Assembly: GCA_032768795.1 (NCBI GenBank) | Contig: CP136491.1 | Location: 3,569,013 to 3,633,012, forward strand | Direction: 5' to 3' | Length of the DNA: 64,000 nt | DNA from: Tremella fuciformis | Taxonomy: Eukaryota > Basidiomycota > Tremellomycetes > Tremellales > Tremellaceae | In this document: positions 54,262 to 63,796 of the stretch, piece after piece | Numbering within the stretch: the stretch's first letter is position 1 | Layout of the letters: each line of letters starts with the position of its first letter | The notes under the pieces: model-generated | What the model saw: the letters and a program-made list of their open reading frames with translations, nothing else | The model's database searches: none | Told to the model about the DNA's origin: nothing | Program-made: the position numbers and the translations under genes

Positions 54262-55655
54262 AGGTGGGCCCGGTGACCGATGGCGAGCTCGGGTCGGATG
54301 ATGGCGCCGACGACGACTTTGTCGGTGCCGACCGAGGTGAGAGCCGTACCCATCGGTAGAGAATGGTCGGGGCATCCAGAATATACTGTCGGTGTGAGCC
54401 TAGGTACGATGTGACAAAAGTTGTCGGGAATCTTGGACTCACCGACACTGACCCCTAAGCTGACCCCTAAGAGGCCCGATGAGGTCCGACCCGATGATGG
54501 TGCCGACAATGACTTTGTCGGTGGCGACCGAGGTGAGAGCCGTACCCATCGATAGAGAATGGTCGGGGCATCCAGAATATGCTGTCGGTGTGAGCCTAGG
54601 TACGATGTGACAAAAGTTGTCGGGAATCTTGGACTCACCGACAGCGACCCCTAAGCTGACCCCTAAGAGGCCCGATGAGGTCCGACCCGATGATGGTGCC
54701 GACGATGACTTTGTCGGTGGCGACCGAGGTGAGACCCGTACCCATCGATAGAGAATGGTCGGGGCATCCAGAATATACTGTCGGTGTGAGCCTAGGTACG
54801 ATGTGACAAAAGTTGTCGGGAATCTTGGACTCACCGACAGCGACCCCTAAGCTGACCCCTAAGAGGCCCGATGAGGTCCGACCCGATGATGGTGCCGACG
54901 ATGACTTTGTCGGTGGCAACCGAGGTGAGACCCGTACCCATCGATAGAGAATGGTCGGGGCATCCAGAATATACTGTCGGTGTGAGCCTAGGTACGATGT
55001 GACAAAAGTTGTCGGGAATCTTGGACTCACCGACAGCGACCCCTAAGCTGACCCCTAAGAGGCCCGATGAGGTCCGACCCGATGATGGTGCCGACGATGA
55101 CTTTGTCGGTGGCGACCGAGGTGAGACCCGTACCCATCGATAGAGAATGGTCGGGGCATCCAGAATATACTATCGGTGTGAGCCTAGGTACGATGTGACA
55201 AAAGTTGTCGGGAATCTTGGACTCACCGACACCGACCCCTAAGCTGACCCCTAAGAGGCCCGATGAGGTCCGACCCGATGATGGTGCCGACGATGACTTT
55301 GTCGGTGGCGACCGAGGTGAGAGCCGTACCCATCGATAGAGAATGGTCGGGGCATCCAGAATATACTATCGGTGTGAGCCTAGGTACGATGTGACAAAAG
55401 TTGTCGGGAATCTTGGACTCACCGACACCGACCCCTAAGCTGACCCCTAAGCCACGTGGTGAGGTCGGACCCGATGATAGTGCCGACGATGACTTTGTCG
55501 GTGTCGACCGAGGTGAGACCCGTACCCATCGATAGAGAATGGTCGGGGCATCCAGAATATGCTGTCGGTGTGAGCCTAGGTACGATGTGACAAAAGCTGT
55601 CGGGAATCTTGGACTCACCGACAGCGACCCCTAAGCTAACCCCAAAGCCACGTGG
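54262..55655. repeat. 196-bp tandem satellite, about seven copies
   Basis: The anchor GGTCGGGGCATCCAGAATAT recurs at 54365, 54561, 54757, 54953, 55149, 55345 and 55541, exactly 196 bp apart. The outer units are more diverged than the middle ones. The frame changes each unit, so the 131-aa ORFs across it are artefacts. It abuts the stop of the 933-aa gene. Confidence 0.95.
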
Positions 55656-58457
55656 TCATACCGACTCGAGACCCAACCTCTCCCGATCCAACCAGCCTTT
55701 GTGCACGAGGGTCGATATGTACCGTACGAGAGCTGTACGCTGAAACTTGTGATTGCAGCCGGATGCCCCACAGCGTACTCGAAAGGGTGACCCGTTGTTG
55801 ATTTGGTACCGATGCCGGGGGTCTTCGGGTTTGACCTGACATGGGAGACCCCTGTCGGGTCGACACTCCCGAGCCATATTGAACAGGTCCTTGATCTCCT
55901 GGTCAGACTGGTAGCGTCGAGACAGGGATTGAAACACCGCTGGATAGCCTGTCGGGGGTGCTTGGTGCCACCATGCATCGTTGGCCATGGACTTTGTCGG
56001 GCGTCGGAGGCCACTGTTCCACCCGAATGAGTTGAGGATATCGGTCAAGGCCTGGACCTGTACCGATGATGGCTTGGTCGCACTCTCGCCACCAAAGATG
56101 TGGGCTTCCTCTGCCCGGTCGTACACCCAGTTTGCATTGTCAAGCATAGCCTCTCGTCGGACAACCTTTGCCGACAGCTTGTGTCTCGAGTGTGGTCCGT
56201 CACCGATGCCAAGCCAGTATCGGGGGTCAAGTAGCGGTGACTGATCTACCAGTCGATGTGCCTCTTTGAGTGTCGATGCTTTGACGGTGACCTCTATTCG
56301 AAAACCTCCGAGGTCGTACCGACCCTTGCCGGTGAGGTCATGGATCATACGAAGTGCGGCAGCGACCTGATTCCGTACACCGGCAAGTGTCCGAGGGACT
56401 CCCCCCTGAAGTCGACTGTTGAATGACTTGATGACGTGTACGATGCGAGGGTAGACCTTGACACTGAACTGCCTGTTGCGGTAGCTCTCCTTGATATTGA
56501 CCGAGCCATAGTCACCCGAGCCGGGCACCATCATCGAGAAATGTTGGAGGCCGTGCATGCGACCTGCCGAGGATGCAAATAGCCAAATCCATGGGGATAC
56601 GAAGCTTCGACCGATGTCCCACTCGTTGTGTTCGGCCCATTGGTGGTCGGACTGGGCAGGCTCGGTGGCCATGAAGTTGTCGATGATAGGCATCTTTTGC
56701 CCGTAGGCCTTGAGTCGGAGGGCATGGCATTTTGACTCTCGGAGGCAGTGGATGAAAACTGTTGTCGGTACGACAAGGTTGCCCTGGCTGGCTTGCATCG
56801 GGAGCTTCCCAGGCTGTGCGACCTGATATTGATTGAGCTCGGCAAAGAAGGCAGCCTTGTGTGCGGGAGAGACCCAAATCTGGTGTGTGGCCTCGGCAAG
56901 TAGCATCCATCGATCAAAGCCAGGTCCTCGGTGATATGTTGTATGCAGTTTCCGATAGGGTGCTCGACTGACCAACTGGATCAAGGACAGGGTGTCTTTG
57001 AACCGACGAACATACTCCTTTGGTGAGATGACGATCTCCCAGCGGTCAACATCGACTGCCTGTGGGAGAAGGTTATCGAGGCGTGCGATGGGTCTGGTGC
57101 CGAAGGCTATGAACCCCGAGACAAATGGCAGTCGGTTCACACGACTCGACGGTGGTGGAGTGATCTCCCGTAGAGGTGTTCCCGGTGGATCTGATAGTGT
57201 CGGGCCCTCGTGCTGTGCTGTGTGCTGGCGAGGGGTGGGTTGCCCCGTCGGTGTCGGTAGGTGGGAGGCTGTCGATACAGGGGTGAGTGTCGATGACCCG
57301 ACGGGTGTCACTGGCCTGTCGGGTGGTGATGGCCTGTCGGGTGGTGACGGTCTGTCAGGTGTCGAGGGTGGGTCTGTCGTGGAGGATGGGGCGGGAGCCA
57401 TGTCTACATCCTCGACCAGGTCGGCATCTGTCGGATGGCCCTGCCCTTGCCCTTCGGAGGGGGCATCCATCATGACCTCATCCTCGGTGCCCTCCCTGGA
57501 GCCATAGTGTCGGACAGCCTCAGCCAGAGGTCGGTCAATGCTGGAAGATGTCCAGTCCGAGTCCGATGGAGCAAACTCCGAAACTGACCCTTCCGAGTGA
57601 CCATTGCTGTCGGAGTCATCGGTGTTGTTGTCATTGGTGTCGGGGTCAGGGTCCCTCTCGATGCCAAAGGTCAACTGTCGGCCGATGATTGGTTTCCGCA
57701 GCCTTGGACTTTGACGAGGCAAGGGGTCTTCCGAAGAGTGAGTGTGAGACAAGTGTCGACTGGCCGGTGTACGGTGCCAGTCATTGCTTGTCGGGGTGGG
57801 AGTGAGGCCGTACGGCTCCACCAAAGAATGGCCATCATCCCGAGAGGGTGAACGGAGTGTGAGTCTGTCGAAAGGGGAGAGGGTTGACGATGAGCCTGGA
57901 GAGAGTGTCGAGGCTGCTCTCGGGGTGGCGACGGATGGTGGCAGGGACAAGAGGGTAGAGGTTGACGGGGTTGTCTCGGTGGCTGGTACCGTCTCGGTGG
58001 CTGGTCTCACTGGTCGTACGGGGGTTGTTGGTGTCGATGCAGTGTGTTGGTCCAGCACCGGTGTCGGTGACAATGTCGGGAGGGATGATAGAGGTGAAGT
58101 GCTCGGCAAGGTGAGTGTCGAAGGTGATACGAGCGCACTATTGGGTGTCGAGATGTATGGGGAGTGAGGTGAGGTCCCCGAACAGCCGTACCGACTGAGG
58201 TGCTTACGGAGACCATCGATGTTAAGGAGCACCCGACCACACTTGCCGACGACAAGGGTTGACCCTGAGAGCTCTTGCTGCGTGAAGGTGTCCTCTCGAT
58301 GACGCTTCTTGATATGGTCCAACAGGTCGGCATATACCCTGTCGCATTTGACGCAACTGCCTGGCCCTGACCTCTGATGCTGGGACATGGTCTGTCGATT
58401 GAATCCTGTTGACGTACTCTTCAGGGGGCCGAGCAAATTTGATTCATCCCGAGTCAT
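55656..58457 (-). CDS. Subtelomeric C2H2 zinc-finger protein of unknown function
   Basis: Single 933-aa ORF without introns; a start at the second Met (MSQHQRSGPGS, residue 24) is possible. A C2H2-like finger (CVKCDRVYADLLDHIKKRH) and a second degenerate one lie near the N-terminus. Residues ~95-430 are Ser/Thr/Pro-rich. Residues ~435-933 look globular (WEIVISPKEYVRRFKDT, HGLQHFSMMVPGSGDYGS, GRYDLGGFRIEVTVKAS). The C-terminus has RCGASGCNHKF followed by RYISTLVHKGWLDRE. This end resembles the start of the OTU ORF at 62620-63273, so the protein may be a C-terminally truncated member of a finger/OTU family. Possibly transposon-derived. Confidence 0.7.
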   Translation of the reverse strand: MTRDESNLLGPLKSTSTGFNRQTMSQHQRSGPGSCVKCDRVYADLLDHIKKRHREDTFTQQELSGSTLVVGKCGRVLLNIDGLRKHLSRYGCSGTSPHSPYISTPNSALVSPSTLTLPSTSPLSSLPTLSPTPVLDQHTASTPTTPVRPVRPATETVPATETTPSTSTLLSLPPSVATPRAASTLSPGSSSTLSPFDRLTLRSPSRDDGHSLVEPYGLTPTPTSNDWHRTPASRHLSHTHSSEDPLPRQSPRLRKPIIGRQLTFGIERDPDPDTNDNNTDDSDSNGHSEGSVSEFAPSDSDWTSSSIDRPLAEAVRHYGSREGTEDEVMMDAPSEGQGQGHPTDADLVEDVDMAPAPSSTTDPPSTPDRPSPPDRPSPPDRPVTPVGSSTLTPVSTASHLPTPTGQPTPRQHTAQHEGPTLSDPPGTPLREITPPPSSRVNRLPFVSGFIAFGTRPIARLDNLLPQAVDVDRWEIVISPKEYVRRFKDTLSLIQLVSRAPYRKLHTTYHRGPGFDRWMLLAEATHQIWVSPAHKAAFFAELNQYQVAQPGKLPMQASQGNLVVPTTVFIHCLRESKCHALRLKAYGQKMPIIDNFMATEPAQSDHQWAEHNEWDIGRSFVSPWIWLFASSAGRMHGLQHFSMMVPGSGDYGSVNIKESYRNRQFSVKVYPRIVHVIKSFNSRLQGGVPRTLAGVRNQVAAALRMIHDLTGKGRYDLGGFRIEVTVKASTLKEAHRLVDQSPLLDPRYWLGIGDGPHSRHKLSAKVVRREAMLDNANWVYDRAEEAHIFGGESATKPSSVQVQALTDILNSFGWNSGLRRPTKSMANDAWWHQAPPTGYPAVFQSLSRRYQSDQEIKDLFNMARECRPDRGLPCQVKPEDPRHRYQINNGSPFRVRCGASGCNHKFQRTALVRYISTLVHKGWLDRERLGLESV

Positions 58458-58470
58458 ACTGATGTGTTAT

Positions 58471-58875
58471 TTAATCCGACCCCTCGAGCAGGTCCCCTTC
58501 GGAAGGAACCTCCCGCTGGACCATCCCCGATGGGCTCCCGCCCCCTTCGTGCTCGACAGCCTTTTCCTTTCCCTTCTTCCTTGGCTTCTCCCGTGGCCTC
58601 ATTTGCTTCCTTTTCTTCGGTGGGGCATCACCGACATACTCCAGATGATCCTTCGTGCTAGCACAAGTGAACAGGGTCACCACCGTACGCTTGTGTCGGT
58701 CAACCTCGGGCAAGAGTTTGACTTGATGCGGGAGCAAGGAGGCGAAGAAGACGAGGACATCACCGGGGTAGAGGGGTACGGAGATGCCCAATGTCGGTAG
58801 GAGAACATCGCCTTTGCCATCGGAGTGGTCCCAGTCCTGACCTTCAGCACCGAGGACCATGAGTATTGTCGGCAA
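58471..58875 (-). pseudogene. 2OG-Fe(II) dioxygenase-like fragment (TET/JBP or related)
   Basis: 134-codon frame holding the C-terminal core of a double-stranded beta-helix oxygenase: DHSDG (HxD-like), DVLLPTLGISVPLYPGDVLVFFASLLPHQV (distal His) and DRHKRTVVTLFTC (Arg for 2-oxoglutarate). A Lys/Arg-rich tail (KKRKQMRPREKPRKKGK) follows. Upstream the frame meets a stop and, within about 20 bases, the subtelomeric repeat, so the N-terminal half is missing. Basidiomycete genomes carry many such genes, some linked with KDZ transposons. Assignment to TET/JBP rather than a prolyl-hydroxylase-like family is tentative. Confidence 0.55.
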
Positions 58876-58887
58876 CTCCTAACAGTA

Positions 58888-59736
58888 GGGGGTTACAGGC
58901 AGGTCCTGGGGGGGGGACTTTCTCGCGCATCGAGATTTTTTGAAATTTTTTTTTGGATTCAAAAAGTTCGACAAAAGAGCTATTCGTAAATGTAATGATC
59001 TTCCCGATCGGGTAAAAACTGACGGATTTACGGGCATCCAAAGTTGGCTGGGTATTTGACTTTGGTTGGCTGTGACGCGGTCAGTAATTGGAATATTGAG
59101 TTGATTGTCGAAGTAAGTAGCCTAATATGGTCCCAAATATATCTGGGATGACTCTCGCATGCATCCCTGACTTCATGTAAAACGGTCCAAGGGGGGACCC
59201 TTGGAGCTCATATGGCCCAAGGGGGGACCCTTGGAGTTTGCTGGTTGTGAGTGAAATTATTTTTGTGATGTGAAGGGTGCTACTATACTCTATTTGACGA
59301 GCTGATTAAGAATCTCTAACCCATTCCCGGATCGGAGCGAAACTGGCGGAGTTAATCCCTCCGAAAGACCAGTACGTCTGCCCAAGGGGGGACCCTTGTA
59401 GCTTTTTCCGGTGCTGGATAAAATTATTCTGCAAGTCTAATGGTTGGTACTATACTCAGTTTGACGAGCTGATTCCAAATCTCTCACTCGTTTTCCGATC
59501 GGAGCAAAACTGGCCGAGCTATCCCCACCCGTAACCCAGCTCGACTGCCCAAGGGGGGACCCTTGTAGCTTTTTCCGGTGCTGGATAAAATTATTCTGCA
59601 AGTCTAATGGTTGGTACTATACTCAGTTTGACGAGCTGATTCCAAATCTCTCACTCGTTTTCCAATCGGAGCAAAACTGGCCGAGCTAACCCCACCCGTA
59701 ACCCAGCTCGACTGCCCAAGGGGGGACCCTTGTAGC
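58888..59736. repeat. Subtelomeric repeat copy 2 with ~167-bp tandem units
   Basis: Starts GGGGGTTACAGGCAGGTCCTGGG. After about 390 bases it enters tandem ~167-bp units (TACTATACTC...TTGACGAGCTGATT...), with unit starts near 59281, 59447 and 59614. Each unit carries AAGGGGGGACCCTTG. Confidence 0.9.
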
Positions 59737-59808
59737 TTAGGGGTTAGGGGTTAGGGGGTTAGGGGGTTAGGGGTTAGGGGGTTAGGGGGTTAGGGGGTTA
59801 GGGGGTTA
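59737..59808 (+). repeat. Interstitial telomere repeat
   Basis: About nine TTAGGGG/TTAGGGGG units leading directly into the next subtelomeric repeat (GTTACAGGCAGG). Confidence 0.92.
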
Positions 59809-60660
59809 CAGGCAGGTCCTGGGGGGGGGACTTTCTCGCGCATCGAGATTTTTTGAAATTTTTTTTTGGATTCAAAAAGTTCGACAAAAGAGCTATTCGT
59901 AAATGTAATGATCTTCCCAATCGGGTAAAAACTGACGGATTTACGGGCATCCAAAGTTGGCTGGGTATTTGACTTTGGTTGGCTGTGACGCGGTCAGTAA
60001 TTGGAATATTGAGTTGATTGTCGAAGTAAGTAGCCTAATATGTTCCCAAATATAGCTGGGATGACTCTCGCATGCATCCCTGACTTCACGTAAAACGGTC
60101 CAAGGGGGGACCCTTGGAGCTCATATGGCCCAAGGGGGGACCCTTGGAGTTTGCTGGTTGTGAGTGAAATTGTTTTTGTGAAGTGAAGGGTGCTACTATA
60201 CTCTATTTGACGAGCTGATTAAGAATCTCTAACCCATTTCCGGATCAGAGCGAAACTGGCGGAGTTAATCCCTCCGAAAGACCAGTACGTCTGCCCAAGG
60301 GGGGACCCTTGTAGCTTTTTCCGGTGCTGGATAGAATTATTCTGCAAGTCTAATGGTTGGTACTATACTCAGTTTGACGAGCTGATTCCAAATCTCTCAC
60401 TCGTTTTCTGATCGGAGCAAAACTGGCCGAGCTATCCCCACCCATAACCCAGCTCGACTGCCCAAGGGGGGACCCTTGTAGCTTTTTCCGGTGCTGGATA
60501 AATTTATTCTGCAAGTCTAATGGTTGGTACTATACACTATTTGACGAGCTGATCAAGAATCTCTAACCCATTCCCAGATCAGAGCAGAACTGGCGGAGTT
60601 AATCCCTCCGAAAGACCAGTACGTCTGCCCAAGGGGGGACCCTTGCAGCTTTTTCCGGCG
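59805..60660. repeat. Subtelomeric repeat copy 3
   Basis: Same order as copy 2, ending within a 167-bp unit at TTTTTCCGGCG, where copy 4 begins without telomere sequence. Confidence 0.9.
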
Positions 60661-62590
60661 GTTACAGGCAGGTCCTGGGGGGGGGACTTTCTCGCGCATC
60701 GAGATTTTTTGAAATTTTTTTTTGGATTCAAAAAGTTCGACAAAAGAGCTATTCGTAAATGTAATGATCTTCCCAATCGGGTAAAAACTGACGGATTTAC
60801 GGGCATCCAAAGTTGGCTGGGTATTTGACTTTGGTTGGCTGTGACGCGGTCAGTAATTGGAATATTGAGTTGATTGTCGAAGTAAGTAGCCTAATATGTT
60901 CCCAAATATAGCTGGGATGACTCTCGCATGCATCCCTGACTTCACGTAAAACGGTCCAAGGGGGGACCCTTGGAGCTCATATGGCCCAAGGGGGGACCCT
61001 TGGAGTTTGCTGGTTGTGAGTGAAATTGTTTTTGTGAAGTGAAGGGTGCTACTATACTCTATTTGACGAGCTGATTAAGAATCTCTAACCCATTTCCGGA
61101 TCAGAGCGAAACTGGCGGAGTTAATCCCTCCGAAAGACCAGTACGTCTGCCCAAGGGGGGACCCTTGTAGCTTTTTCCGGTGCTGGATAGAATTATTCTG
61201 CAAGTCTAATGGTTGGTACTATACTCAGTTTGACGAGCTGATTCCAAATCTCTCACTCGTTTTCTGATCGGAGCAAAACTGGCCGAGCTATCCCCACCCA
61301 TAACCCAGCTCGACTGCCCAAGGGGGGACCCTTGTAGCTTTTTCCGGTGCTGGATAAATTTATTCTGCAAGTCTAATGGTTGGTACTATACTCAGTTTGA
61401 CGAGCTGATTCCAAATCTCTCACTCGTTTTCCAATCGGAGCAAAACTGGCCGAGCTAACCCCACCCGTAACCCAGCTCGACTGCCCAAGGGGGGACCCTT
61501 GTAGCTTTTTCCGGTGCTGGATAAATTTATTCTGCAAGTCTAAAGGTTGGTACTATACACTATTTGACGAGCTGATCAAGAATCTCTAACCCATTACCAG
61601 ATCAGAGCAGAACTGGCGGAGTTAATCCCTCCGAAAGACCAGTACGTCTGCCCAAGGGGGGACCATTGCAGCTTTTTCCGGCGCTGGATAAATTTATTCT
61701 GCGAGTCTAATGGTCGGCACTATACACTATTTGACAAGCTGATTAAGAATCTCTAACCCATTTACTGATCGGAGCAAAAGTGGCGGAGCTATGTGCCACT
61801 TAGCATGTATTATGTGTAACCCAATATAGGCAAGTAAAACTCAGCAGACCTTCACCCCTCTGGTTTGACACAGTGGTTAGTGTCATTTCGGCCCGCTGTA
61901 GGGTGCTGTCTGCCCTAATTTGGCTGTGACTAGGTTCGATTCCTGGTTGGGGTACACTTTTTGGATCTTATGTCTGTCAAATGGCTTATTGACTTTTGCC
62001 CCCCTTGATGACTGTCTTCTTCGATTGTAATGCTTACTACTATACTCAGTTTGGCGAGCTGATTCTGAATCTCTCACCCGTTTTCCGATCGGAGCAGAAC
62101 TGGCGGAGCTACCCCCTCCCGTAACCGAGCACACCTGCGCAAGGGGGGACCCTTGCAGCTTTTTCCGGCGCTGGATAAATTTATTCTGCAAGTCTAATGG
62201 TTGGTACTATACTCTATTCAAAGAGCTGATTCTGAATCTCTCACCCGTTTTCTGAACGGAGCGAAACTGGCCGAGCTATCCCCACACGTAACCAAGCTTG
62301 ACTGCCCAAGGGGGGACCCTTGGAGCTTTTTCCGCAGCTGGATAAAATTATTTGGCAAGTCTAATGCCCATTAGCATACACAATTTGACGAGCTGATTCC
62401 AAATCTCTCACTTGTTTTCTAATTGGAGCAAAACTGGCGGAGCTATCCCCACCCGTAACCCGGCACAACTGCCCAAGGGGGGACCCTTGGAGCTTTTTCC
62501 GCAGTTGGATAAATTTATTTCGCAAGTCTAATGCCCATTACTATACACAGTTTGACAAGCTGGTTCCGAATCTCTGACTCATTTCTCACT
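60661..62590. repeat. Subtelomeric repeat copy 4 with extended 167-bp array
   Basis: Begins GTTACAGGCAGG; at least eight ~167-bp units follow, increasingly diverged toward 62590. It is interrupted at about 61790-62035 by unrelated sequence containing the tRNA-like unit. The 60661-61230 part is nearly the same as copy 3. Confidence 0.88.
61854..61961 (+). tRNA. tRNA-like Pol III unit, possibly intron-containing or SINE-derived
   Basis: GGTTCGATTCC at 61933-61943 is a perfect B box. CTAGG/CCTGG flank it as a T-stem, followed by TTGGGGT, A, and then TTTTT at 61957-61961, a Pol III terminator. GACAC-AGTGGTTA-GTGTC (61867-61884) makes a D-arm with an A-box-like core. The A-B spacing is about 20 nt longer than in an intronless tRNA. 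ACCCC at 61854 could pair with the 3' GGGGT, but the rest of the acceptor stem does not pair well and I cannot assign an anticodon. A degenerate tRNA or SINE head is equally likely. Confidence 0.4.
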
Positions 62591-62619
62591 TACTTGAGAA
62601 CTGAGAGAGTCAAATGCAT

Positions 62620-63273
62620 CTATCTACCAAACAACTCATCTGCAGTTACTAAGTTCTCATAATGCTCACTTGCTAAGTAAAGGCCAATACTATCCTCACC
62701 TTCTCCTATCTCATACCACTGATGGCTGCCATCATTATGCCGCTTGTAGACTCTGATCTTGACATTGTATGCCCCACTCAAGGCCTTAAGCATCAAGTCG
62801 TCACCCCATGTCCCCGCCTTGCCCATACGCCTGAGGTATGCACCCATTGACTCGCTTTGACTCTCTAGAAATGGGAAGAAGTCATCTTGGAACTTCCGAG
62901 CATAAGCCACTGCTGCCCGCCTTGCTCCGAGATGTGTCAAGCGTGGTATTCCAAGTGCTTTGACTATTGCGGCGAACATGCAATTACCATCTCCCTTGAT
63001 CCAGTTCGTACGGTAGAATACCGGCTGACCGTCAAGTCGAGTAAGCTGATTACGACTTGGCAATTCGAATCGTCCTTGGACAAATGGCTGAGTCGCTTCC
63101 TGCTGGGTTGAGACTTGAGGTAATGCTGCCGGCTCCGAATAGCCTACTTCGGCTCGTGGTACTATGCCATCGGTGACAAGCTGGGCAAACCATCGCATAG
63201 CTTGGCTCCGGTTGATTTTGTGCCGACAATGCTTATTGCCACATCGAAGAGCCATATACTCCTTGTTGTTCAT
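62620..63273 (-). pseudogene. OTU-like cysteine protease, 5'-truncated
   Basis: 217-codon frame from MNNKEYMALRCG. RCGNKHC...H with MRWFAQLVTDGIVPRAEV resembles the C-terminus of the 933-aa protein. An OTU domain follows: WIKGDGNCMFAAIV (Asp and catalytic Cys, about residues 94-98), GDDLMLKALSGAYNVKIRVY, and SEHYENLV with the catalytic His near residue 205. In-frame codons upstream of the ATG read HRYQ, matching HRYQINN in the 933-aa protein, and run into TTAGGGG repeats. So the gene has lost its 5' part. The OTU catalytic residues look intact; cysteine peptidase (deubiquitinase-type) activity is an inference. Confidence 0.75.
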
Positions 63274-63295
63274 TTGATATCGGTGAGATGAATCG

Positions 63296-63326
63296 TAGGG
63301 TTAGGGGTTAGGGGTTAGGGGTTACA
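63296..63326 (+). repeat. Interstitial telomere repeat
   Basis: Four TTAGGGG-type units between the truncated OTU gene and subtelomeric copy 5. Confidence 0.9.
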
Positions 63327-63796
63327 GGCAGGTCCTGGGGGGGGGACTTTCTCGCGCATCGAGATTTTTTGAAATTTTTTTTTGGATTCAAAAAGTTCGA
63401 CAAAAGAGCTATTCGTAAATGTAATGATCTTCCCGATCGGGTAAAAACTGACGGATTTACGGGCATCCAAAGTTGGCTGGGTATTTGACTTTGGTTGGCT
63501 GTGACGCGGTCAGTAATTGGAATATTGAGTTGATTGTCGAAGTAAGTAGCCTAATATGGTCCCAAATATATCTGGGATGACTCTCGCATGCATCCCTGAC
63601 TTCATGTAAAACGGTCCAAGGGGGGACCCTTGGAGCTCATATGGCCCAAGGGGGGACCCTTGGAGTTTGCTGGTTGTGAGTGAAATTATTTTTGTGATGT
63701 GAAGGGTGCTACTATACTCTATTTGACGAGCTGATTAAGAATCTCTAACCCATTCCCGGATCGGAGCGAAACTGGCGGAGTTAATCCCTCCGAAAG
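63322..63796. repeat. Subtelomeric repeat copy 5, cut by telomere
   Basis: Starts GTTACAGGCAGGTCCTGGG and matches copy 2 until GTTAATCCCTCCGAAAG, where terminal telomere repeats begin. Confidence 0.92.

Noticed and set aside
54439..55618. Repeated 131-aa ORFs
   Set aside because: They are reading frames through the 196-bp satellite and shift frame each unit.
54262..55655. CRISPR-like array
   Set aside because: The whole unit repeats with no unique spacers, and the host is a eukaryote; it is satellite DNA.
60553..60810. Small MDARKSVSFYPIG-type ORFs (also at 53482 and 58844)
   Set aside because: Each lies in a copy of the same non-coding subtelomeric repeat, ends at differing points and shows no domain.
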